The translations under genes were made by a program, and so were the position numbers. From assembly GCF_928391935.1 (NCBI RefSeq), contig NZ_CAKMTD010000006.1, positions 1-64,000 on the forward strand: DNA of 64,000 nucleotides, given 5' to 3'. The notes below the pieces were generated by a model, which was given only the letters and a program-made list of their open reading frames with translations, did not search any database and was not told where the DNA came from. Source of the DNA: Rothia nasimurium. Lineage in GTDB: Bacteria; Actinomycetota; Actinomycetes; Actinomycetales; Micrococcaceae. Below, one piece after another: positions 55,683 to 64,000 of this stretch (the stretch's first letter is position 1; each line of letters begins with the position of its first letter).

Positions 55683-57761
55683 ATGACGAGCACCCCCACC
55701 CTTGTTCCCAGCTTCATCAAAGGCTCCTGGTGGGCCCCGGAAAACCCCACCTCTTCCCAGGACGTTCTCAACGCCATCACCGGCGAGCCCATCTACCGGG
55801 TATCCACCGAGGGAATCGACACCGCAGGGGCCATTGACTACGCCCGCACCACCGGCCAGGCCAACCTGGGTAAGCTCACCTTCCACGAACGCGCCCTCAT
55901 CATCAAGCAGCTGGCCCAGTTCCTGACCGACCACAAGGCCGAGCTCTACGAGCTTTCCTTCGCCACCGGTGCCACCCAGCGCGACCACTACATCGACGTG
56001 GACGGCGGTATCGGCACCCTCTTCACCTTCTCCTCCAAGGGCCGCCGCGAGCTGCCCAACTCCCGCGTCATCATCGACGGCAACGTTGAGCAGCTCTCCC
56101 GCGACGGCTCCTTCATCGGTGAGCACATTTACACCACCCTGCCCGGGGTGGCTGTTGAGATCAACGCCTTCAACTTCCCCATCTGGGGCATGCTGGAGAA
56201 GTTCGCCCCGGCCTTTATCGCCGGTATGCCCACTATCGTCAAGCCCGCCACCCCCACCGGCTACGTCACCGAGGCGACCGTGCGTCTCATGCTGGATTCG
56301 GGCCTGCTGCCCGAGGGCTCCCTGCAGCTGATTTCCGGCTCTGCCCGCGATCTGCTGGACTACCTGGACTACCGCGACCACGTCGCCTTTACCGGTTCGG
56401 CCGCCACCGCCCGCGCCCTACGCCAGCACCCCAGCGTGCAGACCAAGGGCCTGCACTTTACTGCCGAAACTGACTCCCTGAACGCCGCCATTCTGGGCCC
56501 GGACGCCACCTCCGACACCCCCGAGTTTGAGGCCTTTATCAAGTCGGTCATGGTGGAGATTACCGCTAAGGCCGGCCAGAAGTGTACCGCTATCCGCCGG
56601 GTTCTGGTGCCTGCCGGACGCTCCGCTGAGGTGGTCGAGGCCCTGGCGGGTAAGATTTCCGGACGCGTGGTGGTTGGCGACCCGCGCGAAGAGGGCGTAA
56701 CCATGGGCTCGCTGGCCTCTCCCGAGCAGAAGGCCGAGGTTGAAAAGGCTGTGACCCGCCTGGTGGAGGCCGGCGGTAAGATTGCCTTCCGCGGCGAGGC
56801 CCCCGAGGGCCCCTCTTTCTACCCGGTCACGGTGCTGACCTTTGAGGACGCCCGCACCCCCGAGGTTCATGCCGTTGAGGCCTTTGGCCCTGTGACCTCC
56901 GTGCTGGAGTACACCGACCTGACCGAGGCCGTTGAACTGGCCGCCCTGGGCGAGGGCTCCCTGGTGGCTACGGTCTGCACCCACGATGACGCCACCGCCG
57001 CCCAGCTGGCCCTGGGCATTGCAGCCCACCACGGCCGCGTCCTGGTATTGGACCGCGAGGACGCCAAAACTTCAACCGGCCACGGCTCCCCCGTGCCCCA
57101 CCTGGTGCATGGCGGCCCGGGTCGCGCCGGTGGCGGTGAGGAGCTCGGTGGCGTGCGCGCCGTGAAGCACTACATGCAGCGCACCGCTATTCAGGGCTCC
57201 CCCAATAAGCTCACTGCCCTGACCGGGGTGTGGCACCCCGGGGCGGACGCCGCAACCGTCACCCGCGCCCAAGTAGAGTCGGGCGAGGGGGTACACCCCT
57301 TCCGCAAGTCCCTGGCCGAGCTGGCCATCGGCGACCAGTTCGCTTCTGACCTGCGCGAGGTTACGCTACAAGACATCACTGATTTCGCCAACGAAACCGG
57401 GGATCAGTTCTACGCCCACACCGACGAGGAGGCTGCGGCGGCTAACCCCTTCTTCCCCCGTCGTGTGGCCCACGGCTACCTGCTGGTCTCGTGGGCTGCC
57501 GGGCTCTTCGTTGACCCGGCCCCGGGCCCGGTTCTGGCTAACTACGGCCTGGAGAACCTGCGTTTCATCACCCCGGTCACCTACGATGATTCGATTCGCG
57601 TGACGCTGACCGCCAAGAAGATTACCCCGCGCGTGACCGACGAGTACGGCGAGGTCACCTGGGACGCGGTGCTGCACAACCAGAAGGACGAAATCGTCGC
57701 TACCTACGACGTGCTGACCCTGGTGGCCAAGACCTGGCCGATGGCCGAGACAGCCGAATAA
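55683..57761 (+). CDS. paaZ: PaaZ, bifunctional ring-opening hydrolase / aldehyde dehydrogenase
   Basis: PaaZ opens oxepin-CoA with its MaoC-like hydratase domain and oxidises the resulting aldehyde with its ALDH domain. The 692 residues show an ALDH domain (1 to about 520) with EINAFNFPIWGMLEKFAPA, Glu in LHFTAETDSLNAAI and the nucleophile Cys in KAGQKCTAIRRVL. The MaoC domain (about 545-690) has DQFYAHTDEEAAAANPFFPRRVAHGYL and its Asp/His pair. AAGGA lies nine bases upstream of ATG. It is monocistronic behind a PaaR site. Ring-epoxidase genes paaABCDE and paaG-type genes are not in the window. Confidence 0.95.
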   Translation: MTSTPTLVPSFIKGSWWAPENPTSSQDVLNAITGEPIYRVSTEGIDTAGAIDYARTTGQANLGKLTFHERALIIKQLAQFLTDHKAELYELSFATGATQRDHYIDVDGGIGTLFTFSSKGRRELPNSRVIIDGNVEQLSRDGSFIGEHIYTTLPGVAVEINAFNFPIWGMLEKFAPAFIAGMPTIVKPATPTGYVTEATVRLMLDSGLLPEGSLQLISGSARDLLDYLDYRDHVAFTGSAATARALRQHPSVQTKGLHFTAETDSLNAAILGPDATSDTPEFEAFIKSVMVEITAKAGQKCTAIRRVLVPAGRSAEVVEALAGKISGRVVVGDPREEGVTMGSLASPEQKAEVEKAVTRLVEAGGKIAFRGEAPEGPSFYPVTVLTFEDARTPEVHAVEAFGPVTSVLEYTDLTEAVELAALGEGSLVATVCTHDDATAAQLALGIAAHHGRVLVLDREDAKTSTGHGSPVPHLVHGGPGRAGGGEELGGVRAVKHYMQRTAIQGSPNKLTALTGVWHPGADAATVTRAQVESGEGVHPFRKSLAELAIGDQFASDLREVTLQDITDFANETGDQFYAHTDEEAAAANPFFPRRVAHGYLLVSWAAGLFVDPAPGPVLANYGLENLRFITPVTYDDSIRVTLTAKKITPRVTDEYGEVTWDAVLHNQKDEIVATYDVLTLVAKTWPMAETAE

Positions 57762-57795
57762 GACCCGATTCAAGCGACATATTTACCAAGGCTTT

Positions 57796-57822
57796 GCAGG
57801 CTCACACTCGATGTGAGCCTGC
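57796..57822. terminator. Bidirectional terminator between paaZ and paaR
   Basis: Perfect 11-bp stem GCAGGCTCACA / TGTGAGCCTGC (57796-57806 and 57812-57822) has loop CTCGA, flanked by AAGGCTTT and TTCGCCCTT. It sits between convergent genes. Confidence 0.75.
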
Positions 57823-57835
57823 TTCGCCCTTAATC

Positions 57836-58444
57836 TCAGGAGTCTGCCGCAATTCCCCTAAAGGCCATATCCACCACGGTGTCGGCCAGGGCCTCGATGT
57901 CGCCACCGCGGGCCGGGTCGTACCAGACCGCCAGGGAGTTAATCATGCCGAAAATCAGGCGGGCCAGGGTGCGCTCGTCCACGCTCTGCCGCACCTGCCC
58001 AGCCTCCTGAGCCGCCCCCACCAGGGCAGCCAGGCGGCCGGTCAGGGCACGGCGCTTATCCAAAGCAGCCTGCTGCACCGGAGAATTACCGCGCAACCGC
58101 AGCAGCAGGGTCACATAGGGCAGGTGCTCAGCCAGCACAAACACCGTCTGCCGCACCACAAACTCCAGCCGCTCGCGGGCGTCCGCCTCCAGGCTTTCAC
58201 CCGCCTCAAAAACCTCTTCCAGAGCATCCAAGGCCCGGTCAAGGGCGACCTTAAGGATCTCTTCCTTACTGGAAACGTGGTGATAAATCGCGCTCTTCGT
58301 CAAGCCCAGGCGCTTAGCCAGCATGTCCATACTGGTTGCGTCATAGCCGTGCTCATTAAAGACCTCAACACTCACCCGCAACACTTCCTGGCGGTCATAA
58401 CCGGGACGGCCCCTCTTAGCGGGTGATAACACGCGGTTGCTCAC
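57836..58444 (-). CDS. paaR: TetR-family repressor PaaR
   Basis: A 202-residue TetR-type regulator. The DNA-binding part (about 10-60) reads KRGRPGYDRQEVLRVSVEVF, then YDATSMDMLAKRLGLTKSAIYHHVSSKEEIL (core GLTKSAIYHH). This is close to the actinobacterial PaaR pattern; such proteins are released from DNA by phenylacetyl-CoA. Three near-identical palindromic sites in this window (50435, 55628, 60358) mark its targets. I start at GTG 58444, 11 bases after AAGGAG; a GTG at 58489 is also open. It follows paaK on the same strand. Confidence 0.88.
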   Translation of the reverse strand: MSNRVLSPAKRGRPGYDRQEVLRVSVEVFNEHGYDATSMDMLAKRLGLTKSAIYHHVSSKEEILKVALDRALDALEEVFEAGESLEADARERLEFVVRQTVFVLAEHLPYVTLLLRLRGNSPVQQAALDKRRALTGRLAALVGAAQEAGQVRQSVDERTLARLIFGMINSLAVWYDPARGGDIEALADTVVDMAFRGIAADS

Positions 58445-58471
58445 AGGTGGTTCATCTCCTTGCACAGACAC

Positions 58472-58503
58472 TGTAGGGAGCCCCCGCACGGGAGCTCCCT
58501 ACA
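58472..58503 (-). other. Hairpin between paaK and paaR
   Basis: A 10-bp stem TGTAGGGAGC / GCTCCCTACA (58472-58481, 58494-58503) has no T-run after it; a second small hairpin (CCCGC/GCGGG near 58520) is closer to the paaK stop. They may lower read-through into paaR without stopping it. Confidence 0.4.
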
Positions 58504-58534
58504 TGCTAACAAACCTGCCCGCAGGCGGGTGGGC

Positions 58535-59908
58535 TTATTCGTTACCCTTGGGCTTGTTACGGTAATCGTAAATACGGCGGATCTTGCCGACGGAGCGGGG
58601 CAGGACGTCCGGGTCCAGCACCTCAATCCGGCAGGTAGAACCGATCTTGGTCTTGATGTCGTGTAGCAGACGCTTGCCGGCCTCTTCAGCAGCTTCCATG
58701 CTGGCGTCCTCACGGCGTTCAATGCGGACGGTCATTTCGTCCATGCGGCCGGGGCGGGTGAGCTCCAGGGCGAAGTGGGGCGACAGCTCGGGCTGCTGCA
58801 GGGCCAGTTCTTCAACCTGGGAGGGGAAGAGGTTGACGCCGCGCAGGATAATCATGTCGTCGCTTCGGCCGGTGATACGGCCCAAGCGGCGGTGGCCGGG
58901 GCGGGCGGTGCCGGGCAGCAGGCGGGTCAGGTCGTGGGTGCGGTAGCGGATGATGGGCAGGGCTTCCTTGGTCAGGGAGGTGAAGACCAGCTCGCCGGGG
59001 CGGCCCAAATCAAGCACGGTGTCGTCGAAGGGGTCGATGATTTCGGGGCGGAAGTGGTCTTCCCAGATGTGGGAGCCGTCCTGGGATTCAAAGGACTCGC
59101 CAGCTACGCCGGGGCCCATGACCTCAGACAGGCCGTAGATATCGCAGGCCTTGAGGGTGCCGAAGGTGACCTCGATTTCGCGGCGCATTTCTTCGGTCCA
59201 GGGCTCGGCGCCCAGCACGGCGGTCTTGAGGGAGGTTTCCTTGGGGTCGATGCCCAGCTTGCGGAAGGCGTCGGCGATGGTCAGCAGGTAGGTGGGGGTG
59301 GAGAGAATGGCGTCGGGCTGGAAGTCCTGGATCAGCTGCACCTGCTTCTCGGTCTGGCCACCAGACATAGGAATGACGGCTGCACCGAGACGTTCAGCAC
59401 CGTAGTGGGCGCCCAGGCCGCCGGTGAAGAGGCCGTAGCCGTAGGCGTTGTGTACCTTGTAGCCGGGCTTAATGCCTGAGAAGCGGAAGCAGCGGGCTAC
59501 CAGGGAGCTCCAGGTGGCGAGATCGTTTTCGGTGTAGCCGACGACGGTGGGCTGGCCGGTAGTGCCGGAGGAGGCGTGGATACGACGCACATCGGTCATG
59601 GGCACGGCGAAGGCCTTGAAGGGGTAGGCCTTCCGCAGGAATTCCTTGTCGGTGTAGGGGAAGAGCTTGAGGTCGTCGAGCTCCTTGAAGTCACCGGGGT
59701 GGACGCCGTGGTTGTCGAACAGTTCCTTGTAGGCGGGGACGTTTTCGTAGGCGTAGTGCAGGGTCCAGCGCAGGCGCTCGAACTGGAGGGATTCGATCTG
59801 GTCCCGGCTCATCAACTCCTCGGGGTCCGGGGCGCCAGGGTCGGTGGCGCGGGGGGCCGGGGTGTAGGGGTTCTCTACGCTACAGGTAGGGGCCTTGTAG
59901 GTGCTCAT
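58535..59908 (-). CDS. paaK: Phenylacetate-CoA ligase PaaK
   Basis: PaaK activates phenylacetate with ATP and CoA, the entry step. The 457 residues have the adenylate-forming motif HASSGTTGQPTVVGYTENDL (phosphate loop), YGLSEVMGPGVAGE, and RTHDLTRLLPG with the later GRSDDMIILRGVNLFPSQVE hinge (core GRSDDMIILRG), as in PaaK-type ligases that lack the large N-terminal domain of other acyl-CoA synthetases. The chain ends VGKIRRIYDYR as family members do. The gene follows paaI by 7 bp, so the two form an operon behind a PaaR site, with paaR downstream. Confidence 0.96.
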   Translation of the reverse strand: MSTYKAPTCSVENPYTPAPRATDPGAPDPEELMSRDQIESLQFERLRWTLHYAYENVPAYKELFDNHGVHPGDFKELDDLKLFPYTDKEFLRKAYPFKAFAVPMTDVRRIHASSGTTGQPTVVGYTENDLATWSSLVARCFRFSGIKPGYKVHNAYGYGLFTGGLGAHYGAERLGAAVIPMSGGQTEKQVQLIQDFQPDAILSTPTYLLTIADAFRKLGIDPKETSLKTAVLGAEPWTEEMRREIEVTFGTLKACDIYGLSEVMGPGVAGESFESQDGSHIWEDHFRPEIIDPFDDTVLDLGRPGELVFTSLTKEALPIIRYRTHDLTRLLPGTARPGHRRLGRITGRSDDMIILRGVNLFPSQVEELALQQPELSPHFALELTRPGRMDEMTVRIERREDASMEAAEEAGKRLLHDIKTKIGSTCRIEVLDPDVLPRSVGKIRRIYDYRNKPKGNE

Positions 59909-59915
59909 GGGGAGG

Positions 59916-60338
59916 CTATCCTTCCGTGGGGTTTGGAGGGTTGATGGATCGGCCGCGGCCTCGGAACTCAGCGATGAGTTTCTCGCCGCAGGTTACGGTA
60001 ACGTCCACAATGGAGTTCCGGCCGTACCGGGCGGTCAGCCGGGATTCAGCCCGGAGGGTCTGCCCCTCGTAGGCTGAGGCAATGTAGTTGATGTCGACGC
60101 CGGCGCCGACGGTAATGCTCTTGGCGTATTCCTCGGGGTCGAGGTGGTTGCAGGCCAGGGCAAAGGCGGTGTCTGCAAAAGCGAAGGTCATGCCGCCGTG
60201 GATGAAGCCAAAGCCGTTGAGCATGTCTCGTTTGACGTCCATCTCGATGATGGCGTGCCCTTCTTCTAGGTGGACGAGGCGGATTCCCATCCATTCGGTG
60301 GCGTAATCGCCTTTAAGCATGGGGGGTGCAGTGGCCAC
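59916..60338 (-). CDS. paaI: PaaI, hydroxyphenylacetyl-CoA thioesterase
   Basis: A 140-residue hotdog thioesterase with the PaaI core MLNGFGFIHGGMTFAFADTA (catalytic Asp in FADTAF) and DINYIASAYEGQTLRAES. PaaI frees CoA trapped in dead-end hydroxyphenylacetyl-CoA or oxepin products. It is more PaaI-like than the thioesterase at 55.1 kb. It is first of the leftward paaI-paaK transcription unit. A PaaR operator lies 20 bp upstream of the ATG, close to a GAGGC ribosome site (AAGGAGGC four bases before ATG). Confidence 0.92.
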   Translation of the reverse strand: MATAPPMLKGDYATEWMGIRLVHLEEGHAIIEMDVKRDMLNGFGFIHGGMTFAFADTAFALACNHLDPEEYAKSITVGAGVDINYIASAYEGQTLRAESRLTARYGRNSIVDVTVTCGEKLIAEFRGRGRSINPPNPTEG

Positions 60339-60357
60339 ATTGCCTCCTTGCAGATTT

Positions 60358-60375
60358 AGTGAACATTTGGTCAGT
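60358..60375. promoter_or_regulatory. PaaR operator before paaI-paaK
   Basis: AGTGAACATTTGGTCAGT matches the paaJ site at 16 of 18 positions. It lies 20 bp upstream of the paaI start codon, so a bound repressor would sit near the transcription start. Confidence 0.75.
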
Positions 60376-60466
60376 TATTCATCTCCCCATAAGCCTGACA
60401 CATTTTGATGTAACGTGCAACACTGGAATTGGCTAGGGGTGATAGTCCTGCCCGGCAGCAAAAACA

Positions 60467-60535
60467 AGGACGCGGGACGGGGCACCTCCCCTGCCGTGAG
60501 GCAGGAAAGGTGCCCCGCACGTCCGTCCTCAGTCA
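60467..60535 (-). terminator. Terminator of the branched-chain catabolic operon
   Basis: On the minus strand AGGTGCCCCG-type and CGGGGCACCT arms (60508-60517 and 60478-60487) pair, with CTGCC/GGCAG inside and GGACG/CGTCC outside. CCTTGTTTTTGC follows. It lies just after the crotonase stop. Confidence 0.8.
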
Positions 60536-60542
60536 GAAGACC

Positions 60543-61322
60543 CTAGCGGTGCTTGAATTCAGCCTCCCGCTTCTCAACAAAGGCGGCCATGCCCTCTTTC
60601 TGGTCGTGGGTTGCAAAGAGGGCGTGGAAGGTGCGGCGCTCAAACTGGATACCCTGGGCCAGGGTGGTCTCAAAGGCGGCGTTAACGGCCTCCTTGCAGA
60701 CCTGGGCCACGAACTTTGACTTAGAAGCGATAGTTTCTGCCATTTCAAGGGCAGTGGGGAGGACGTCCGCGTCCTGCTCCACCAGGCGGGAGACTAGCCC
60801 GGCCCGCTCGGCTTCCTCAGCGTCCATAAAGCGCCCGGTCAGGCAGAGGTCCATGGCCTTAGCCTTGCCGACAGCCCGGGTCAGGCGCTGGGAGCCACCC
60901 ATACCGGGAATGACGCCCAGGTTAATTTCGGGCTGGCCGAACTTGGTGGAGGGCCCGGCTACCAGCATGTCAGCCATCATGGCCAGCTCGCACCCGCCAC
61001 CCAGGGCATAGCCGTTGACGGCAGCGACGATGGGGGTACGCAGGCGGGTCAGGTTATCCCAGTGGGCAAACCAGTCAGCCTCGTACATGCTGGCGTAGGT
61101 CTGGGAAGACATTTCCTTAATGTCAGCCCCGGCCGCGAAAGCCTTTTCGCTACCGGTCAGGACGATAGCCCCCACCTCGGGCGAACGGTCAAACTCGGTA
61201 GCCGCCGCAACAACCTCACGCATGGTGGCGTCATTGAGGGCGTTCAGGGCCTTGGGGCGGTTGAGGGTAATCAACCCTACCCGGCCCCGGGTTTCAACCA
61301 GAATATTCTCATAGGCGGTCAT
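60543..61322 (-). CDS. Enoyl-CoA hydratase (crotonase) of the valine/isoleucine operon
   Basis: A 259-residue crotonase with both catalytic glutamates in place: [20 protein letters not shown] (first Glu) and [20 protein letters not shown] (second Glu). [12 protein letters not shown] is the oxyanion-hole strand and the chain ends [15 protein letters not shown] (a complete short-chain hydratase). It is close to short-chain enoyl-CoA hydratases that act on methacrylyl-, tiglyl- or crotonyl-CoA. It lies 14 bp after the 3-hydroxyisobutyrate dehydrogenase gene in the same operon, which points to valine/isoleucine breakdown and not to phenylacetate. Confidence 0.9.
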   Translation of the reverse strand: MTAYENILVETRGRVGLITLNRPKALNALNDATMREVVAAATEFDRSPEVGAIVLTGSEKAFAAGADIKEMSSQTYASMYEADWFAHWDNLTRLRTPIVAAVNGYALGGGCELAMMADMLVAGPSTKFGQPEINLGVIPGMGGSQRLTRAVGKAKAMDLCLTGRFMDAEEAERAGLVSRLVEQDADVLPTALEMAETIASKSKFVAQVCKEAVNAAFETTLAQGIQFERRTFHALFATHDQKEGMAAFVEKREAEFKHR

Positions 61323-61336
61323 ACGCTCAGCCCTTT

Positions 61337-62245
61337 CTACTTGCTTGCCTCGCGGATTGCGTTAATAACGTCAGAGAAGTCCTTGCCACCGCGGCCAGCC
61401 TCAACCAGGGCGGCGTAAATATCGGCGGCATGGTTGCCCAGTTCGCCCTTGACGCCAGCGGTTTCGAGGGCAGCCACGGCCAGGCCCATATCCTTGCTCA
61501 TCAGGGCCGTTGCGAAACCGGGCTCGTAGTCGCGGTTGGCCGGGGAGGTCGGCACGGGGCCGGGCACGGGGCAGTTGACGTTAACAGCCCAGCTGTAGCC
61601 CGAGGAGGTTGAAATGACGTCGTAGAGGGCCTGGGCATCCAGGCCCAGCTTCTCACCGAGCAGGAAGGCCTCAGCGGCACCCACCATGGTGATACCCAGC
61701 AGCATGTTATTGCAGATCTTTGCGGCCTGACCTGCACTGTTAGCGCCACAGTGAACAATTTTCTTGCCCATGGCCTCAAGGACGGGGCGCACCTCGTCCA
61801 CGTCAGCCTCAGCACCGCCCACCATAAAGGTGAGGGTGCCCTGCTCGGCACCAACCATGCCGCCAGAGACAGGGGCGTCCACCGCCCGCATACCGGCCTC
61901 CTGGGCCAGGGCAGCAGCCTCACGGGAGTGGTCTACCTGAATAGTTGAGCAGTCCATAAAGAGGGTTCCGGGCTTGGCGGCAGCCAGCAGGCCCCCGCCG
62001 TCCTTACCCCGGTAGGCCCCCAGAACATGCTGGCCAGCAGGCAGCATGGTAATCACAAGGTCAGAGGCGGCCACAGCGGCCTCCCCGCTCTCAGCAACCT
62101 TAATTCCCTTAGACTCAGCCACTTCTAGGGCAGCCGGGACCAGGTCAAAACCGTGGACGGTGTAACCTGCCTTAACCAGGTTGGCCGCCATGTAGCCACC
62201 CATGTGGCCCAAGCCGATAAAGGCGACGGTAGGTAGGGTAGTCAT
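61337..62245 (-). CDS. mmsB: 3-Hydroxyisobutyrate dehydrogenase
   Basis: A 302-residue beta-hydroxyacid dehydrogenase that makes methylmalonate semialdehyde in valine breakdown. It has the Rossmann start [20 protein letters not shown] (core [13 protein letters not shown]), substrate-site [20 protein letters not shown] (core [16 protein letters not shown]), and catalytic Lys in [16 protein letters not shown]. All signatures are intact and the length is typical. It is located 27 bp after the short-chain dehydrogenase gene on the same strand. Confidence 0.94.
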   Translation of the reverse strand: MTTLPTVAFIGLGHMGGYMAANLVKAGYTVHGFDLVPAALEVAESKGIKVAESGEAAVAASDLVITMLPAGQHVLGAYRGKDGGGLLAAAKPGTLFMDCSTIQVDHSREAAALAQEAGMRAVDAPVSGGMVGAEQGTLTFMVGGAEADVDEVRPVLEAMGKKIVHCGANSAGQAAKICNNMLLGITMVGAAEAFLLGEKLGLDAQALYDVISTSSGYSWAVNVNCPVPGPVPTSPANRDYEPGFATALMSKDMGLAVAALETAGVKGELGNHAADIYAALVEAGRGGKDFSDVINAIREASK

Positions 62246-62272
62246 TGTTTACTCCTTCAAATGTGTGGGGCT

Positions 62273-63034
62273 TTAGCGCGGGGCCATGCGGAGGGCGCCG
62301 TCCATACGGATTGTCTCGCCATTGATGTAGTCGTGTTCTGCAATAAAGACGGCCAACTGGCCGAACTCAGCAGGCTGGGCCAGGCGCTGGGGGAAGGGGA
62401 CGTTCTTCGCCAGCTCCTCGCGGAACTCTTCGGTAATACCGGCCATGAGCGGGGTGTCCACAATGCCGGGGGCGATCGTGTTCACGCGAATACCGTACTG
62501 GGCCAGGTCGCGGGCAGCCGGTAGGGTCATGGCCACCACCCCGCCCTTCGACGCGGCATAGGCAATCTGCCCAATCTGCCCCTCAAAGGCGGCAATAGAA
62601 GCGGTGTTAATAATGACGCCCCGGCAGGTGGTGCCCTCAGTAGGCTCCTGCTCGGCCATCACCGCAGCTGCGGCCGTCAGCACGTTAAAAGTGCCATTCA
62701 TATTGATATTGACCGTGCGGGCAAAGACCGCCGGATCATGCGGGCCCCTCTTCGACAGAATCCGGGCACCCGGGGCAATACCGGCACAGTTCACCGCCAC
62801 CCGCAGGGGTCGGCCGTCCTCCGCTACCTGCGCCAGGGCGTCCGCAACCGCCGAATAGTCGGTGACGTCGGCGGGAATAAAGGTGACTCCTTCAACCTCC
62901 CCAGCCTTTTCAATACCGGCCGGCAAATCCAGGCCGTAAACGTGGGCCCCGCGGGCCACCAGGGCGGACGCAGTCGCCGCCCCAATACCTGACGCCGCAC
63001 CAGTGACCAGGGCAAGGGTATTCTTCAAATCCAT
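62273..63034 (-). CDS. Short-chain 3-hydroxyacyl-CoA dehydrogenase (HSD10-like SDR)
   Basis: A 253-residue SDR with cofactor motif TGAASGIGAATA, NNAG-equivalent NCAGIAPG, catalytic Ser in NTASIAAFEGQIGQ and YAASKGG (Tyr-Lys). The spacing and the ending INGETIRMDGALRM fit type II 3-hydroxyacyl-CoA dehydrogenases, which oxidise 2-methyl-3-hydroxybutyryl-CoA in isoleucine breakdown. It lies 20 bp after the acyl-CoA dehydrogenase gene and 27 bp before mmsB, within the operon. Confidence 0.9.
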   Translation of the reverse strand: MDLKNTLALVTGAASGIGAATASALVARGAHVYGLDLPAGIEKAGEVEGVTFIPADVTDYSAVADALAQVAEDGRPLRVAVNCAGIAPGARILSKRGPHDPAVFARTVNINMNGTFNVLTAAAAVMAEQEPTEGTTCRGVIINTASIAAFEGQIGQIAYAASKGGVVAMTLPAARDLAQYGIRVNTIAPGIVDTPLMAGITEEFREELAKNVPFPQRLAQPAEFGQLAVFIAEHDYINGETIRMDGALRMAPR

Positions 63035-63054
63035 AGTGTGCTCCTCACAAAGGT

Positions 63055-64000
63055 TTAGACGAAAGCTGAGTAGCCGGTCAGGGCACGGCCCACAATGAGG
63101 GAGTTAATCTCGTAGGTTCCCTCATAGGTATACAGAATTTCGGCGTCGCCAAAGAACTTAGCCATCTCATAGTCGGTGGTCAGGCCGTTACCGCCCTGGA
63201 TTTCACGCCCCAGCCAGGCACTCTGCCGGGCCAGCTTGGTGGTGGTTGCCTTAGCCATCGCCGCGTGAACCATATCGAGGGTGCCGTTCTCCTGCATACG
63301 GGCGCAGTTCATCATCAGACCCAAAGCAGCCTGGGTGTTGCTCATAATCTCAGCAATATTCCGCTGGATTAGCTGGAACTTAGCCAGGGGCTTGCCGAAC
63401 TGGTGGCGGGTAATAGCGTACTCGCGGGCAATATCGAAAATACCCAGCTGAATACCGTACCCCTGCCAGCCCACCCAGGCGCGGGAGTTGCGGAGCATTT
63501 CATTAGCGGCGTCAAAATTGGTGGTGCCGGGCAGGTGGGCACTGGCAGGAACCTTCACATTATTGAGGGTAATGTGGGCGTTCTGCATAACGCGCAGGCC
63601 AATCTTGTTGCGAATCTTCTCAGCCTCGTAGCCCTCAGCGTCGGTGGGAACGATGAAAGCCTTAATCTGCTGGTCGGCGGTGTCCCGGGCCCAGACCAGG
63701 GCAAAGTCGGCAATAGTGCCCATACCAATCCAGCGCTTGGCACCGTTAATCACCCAGTTCTCACCATCAAAGGTGGCACTGGTTTCTAGACCACCAGCAA
63801 TATCCGAACCATGATCAGGCTCGGTCAGGGCAAAAGCGCCGGTCAGCTCAAAGGTTTCAAGCTTCTTCAGCATCTCAGCCTTCTGCTCTTCTGAACCCAG
63901 CTGGTTAATCATGCCCAGCACCAGCTCATTATGAATACCCACCAGGGCCGAGAGGGAGACATCCACACGGGTCACCTCAGCATAGGCCAGGCCACGGAAA
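63055..64000 (-). CDS. Acyl-CoA dehydrogenase, 5' end beyond the window
   Basis: The last 315 codons of an FAD-dependent acyl-CoA dehydrogenase; the frame stays open to position 64000 (it reads FRGLAYAEVTRVD at the edge), so the start lies outside. FAD/substrate motifs are FALTEPDHGSDIAGG and KRWIGMGTIADFALVWA, followed by the helical C-terminal domain with ITRHQFGKPLAKFQLIQ. The catalytic Glu is in YTYEGTYEINSLIVGRALTG, a glutaryl-CoA dehydrogenase-like pattern. In this operon a branched short-chain acyl-CoA is the probable substrate. An internal GTG at 63975 is not the start. Confidence 0.93.
   Translation of the reverse strand, partial: FRGLAYAEVTRVDVSLSALVGIHNELVLGMINQLGSEEQKAEMLKKLETFELTGAFALTEPDHGSDIAGGLETSATFDGENWVINGAKRWIGMGTIADFALVWARDTADQQIKAFIVPTDAEGYEAEKIRNKIGLRVMQNAHITLNNVKVPASAHLPGTTNFDAANEMLRNSRAWVGWQGYGIQLGIFDIAREYAITRHQFGKPLAKFQLIQRNIAEIMSNTQAALGLMMNCARMQENGTLDMVHAAMAKATTTKLARQSAWLGREIQGGNGLTTDYEMAKFFGDAEILYTYEGTYEINSLIVGRALTGYSAFV

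Noticed and set aside
63975-64000. GTG at 63975 as the start of the acyl-CoA dehydrogenase
   Set aside because: The frame continues to the window edge with family-like residues (FRGLAYAEV) and the protein would lack its N-terminal domain; the gene is simply cut by the window.

Overview
The window is a stretch of high-GC chromosome from an actinobacterium. Gene content and order (FprA, CsoR/CopZ/CopA, a PaaR-controlled paa cluster, Pta-AckA, fdhD next to a DUF6457 gene, GTG and TTG starts, leaderless-looking mRNAs) fit the Micrococcaceae. Rothia is my best guess, but this is inference; no database was searched. Nearly all of the DNA is ordinary housekeeping and catabolic sequence. There is no phage, no recognisable insertion-sequence transposase, no CRISPR array and no rRNA.

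Layout. 1-675: the tail of an unknown gene, then three tRNA genes (Glu, Asp, Phe) transcribed leftwards from one promoter. 1-5.8 kb: tandem universal stress protein, aldonolactone oxidase-like flavoenzyme, NADPH-ferredoxin reductase FprA and a small lipoprotein. 5.9-7.9 kb: a NarL-type two-component system preceded by a 17-codon signal-like ORF that is in frame with the kinase across a TAG. 8-12 kb: molybdenum-dependent formate dehydrogenase-like enzyme, FdhD, DUF6457, and an iron-box-preceded DUF2218 gene. 12-24.5 kb: purine permease, YchJ, spermidine-synthase-like protein, acetyltransferase, thiol transferase, a WXG100-like/hydrolase pair, PurB, a zinc peptidase and an EcsC protein. 24.6-29.4 kb: EamA exporter, second spermidine-synthase-like protein, zinc exporter, acylphosphatase, nitrilase and a DsbA-like lipoprotein. 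29.6-33.2 kb: pta-ackA. 33.4-41 kb: M48 peptidase, a 31-residue membrane peptide, a BASS-type transporter, an AlbA_2 regulator cassette, a LysR remnant beside LysE, and a GH15 enzyme. 41-45 kb: a copper-response block (csoR, copZ, copA, YdhK-like lipoprotein). 45-50.4 kb: luciferase-like oxidoreductase, and an AraC regulator divergent from an aldehyde dehydrogenase followed by an MHS-family permease. 50.4-60.4 kb: the phenylacetate cluster (paaJ-F-H, thioesterase, paaZ, paaR, paaK, paaI), with three matching operators for the TetR regulator PaaR. 60.5 kb to the end: a crotonase / 3-hydroxyisobutyrate dehydrogenase / SDR / acyl-CoA dehydrogenase operon typical of branched-chain amino acid breakdown.

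The most unusual parts are not protein families. (1) Two compact one-operon cassettes of about 1.7 kb, hipBA at 53.4-55.1 kb and an AlbA_2/HATPase regulator at 36.1-37.8 kb, are each flanked by direct repeats that duplicate the 3' end of a neighbouring chromosomal gene. In each case the resident reading frame is left intact on one side. (2) A structured motif occurs between pta and ackA and again between copZ and copA, with two conserved unpaired-looking strands and compensatory changes in its helices. The copZ-copA copy sits inside a 266-bp element with 20-bp terminal inverted repeats that also holds a degenerate inverted third copy. (3) Four copies of a long palindrome lie only in gaps between convergent genes, and one of these gaps is where hipBA went in.
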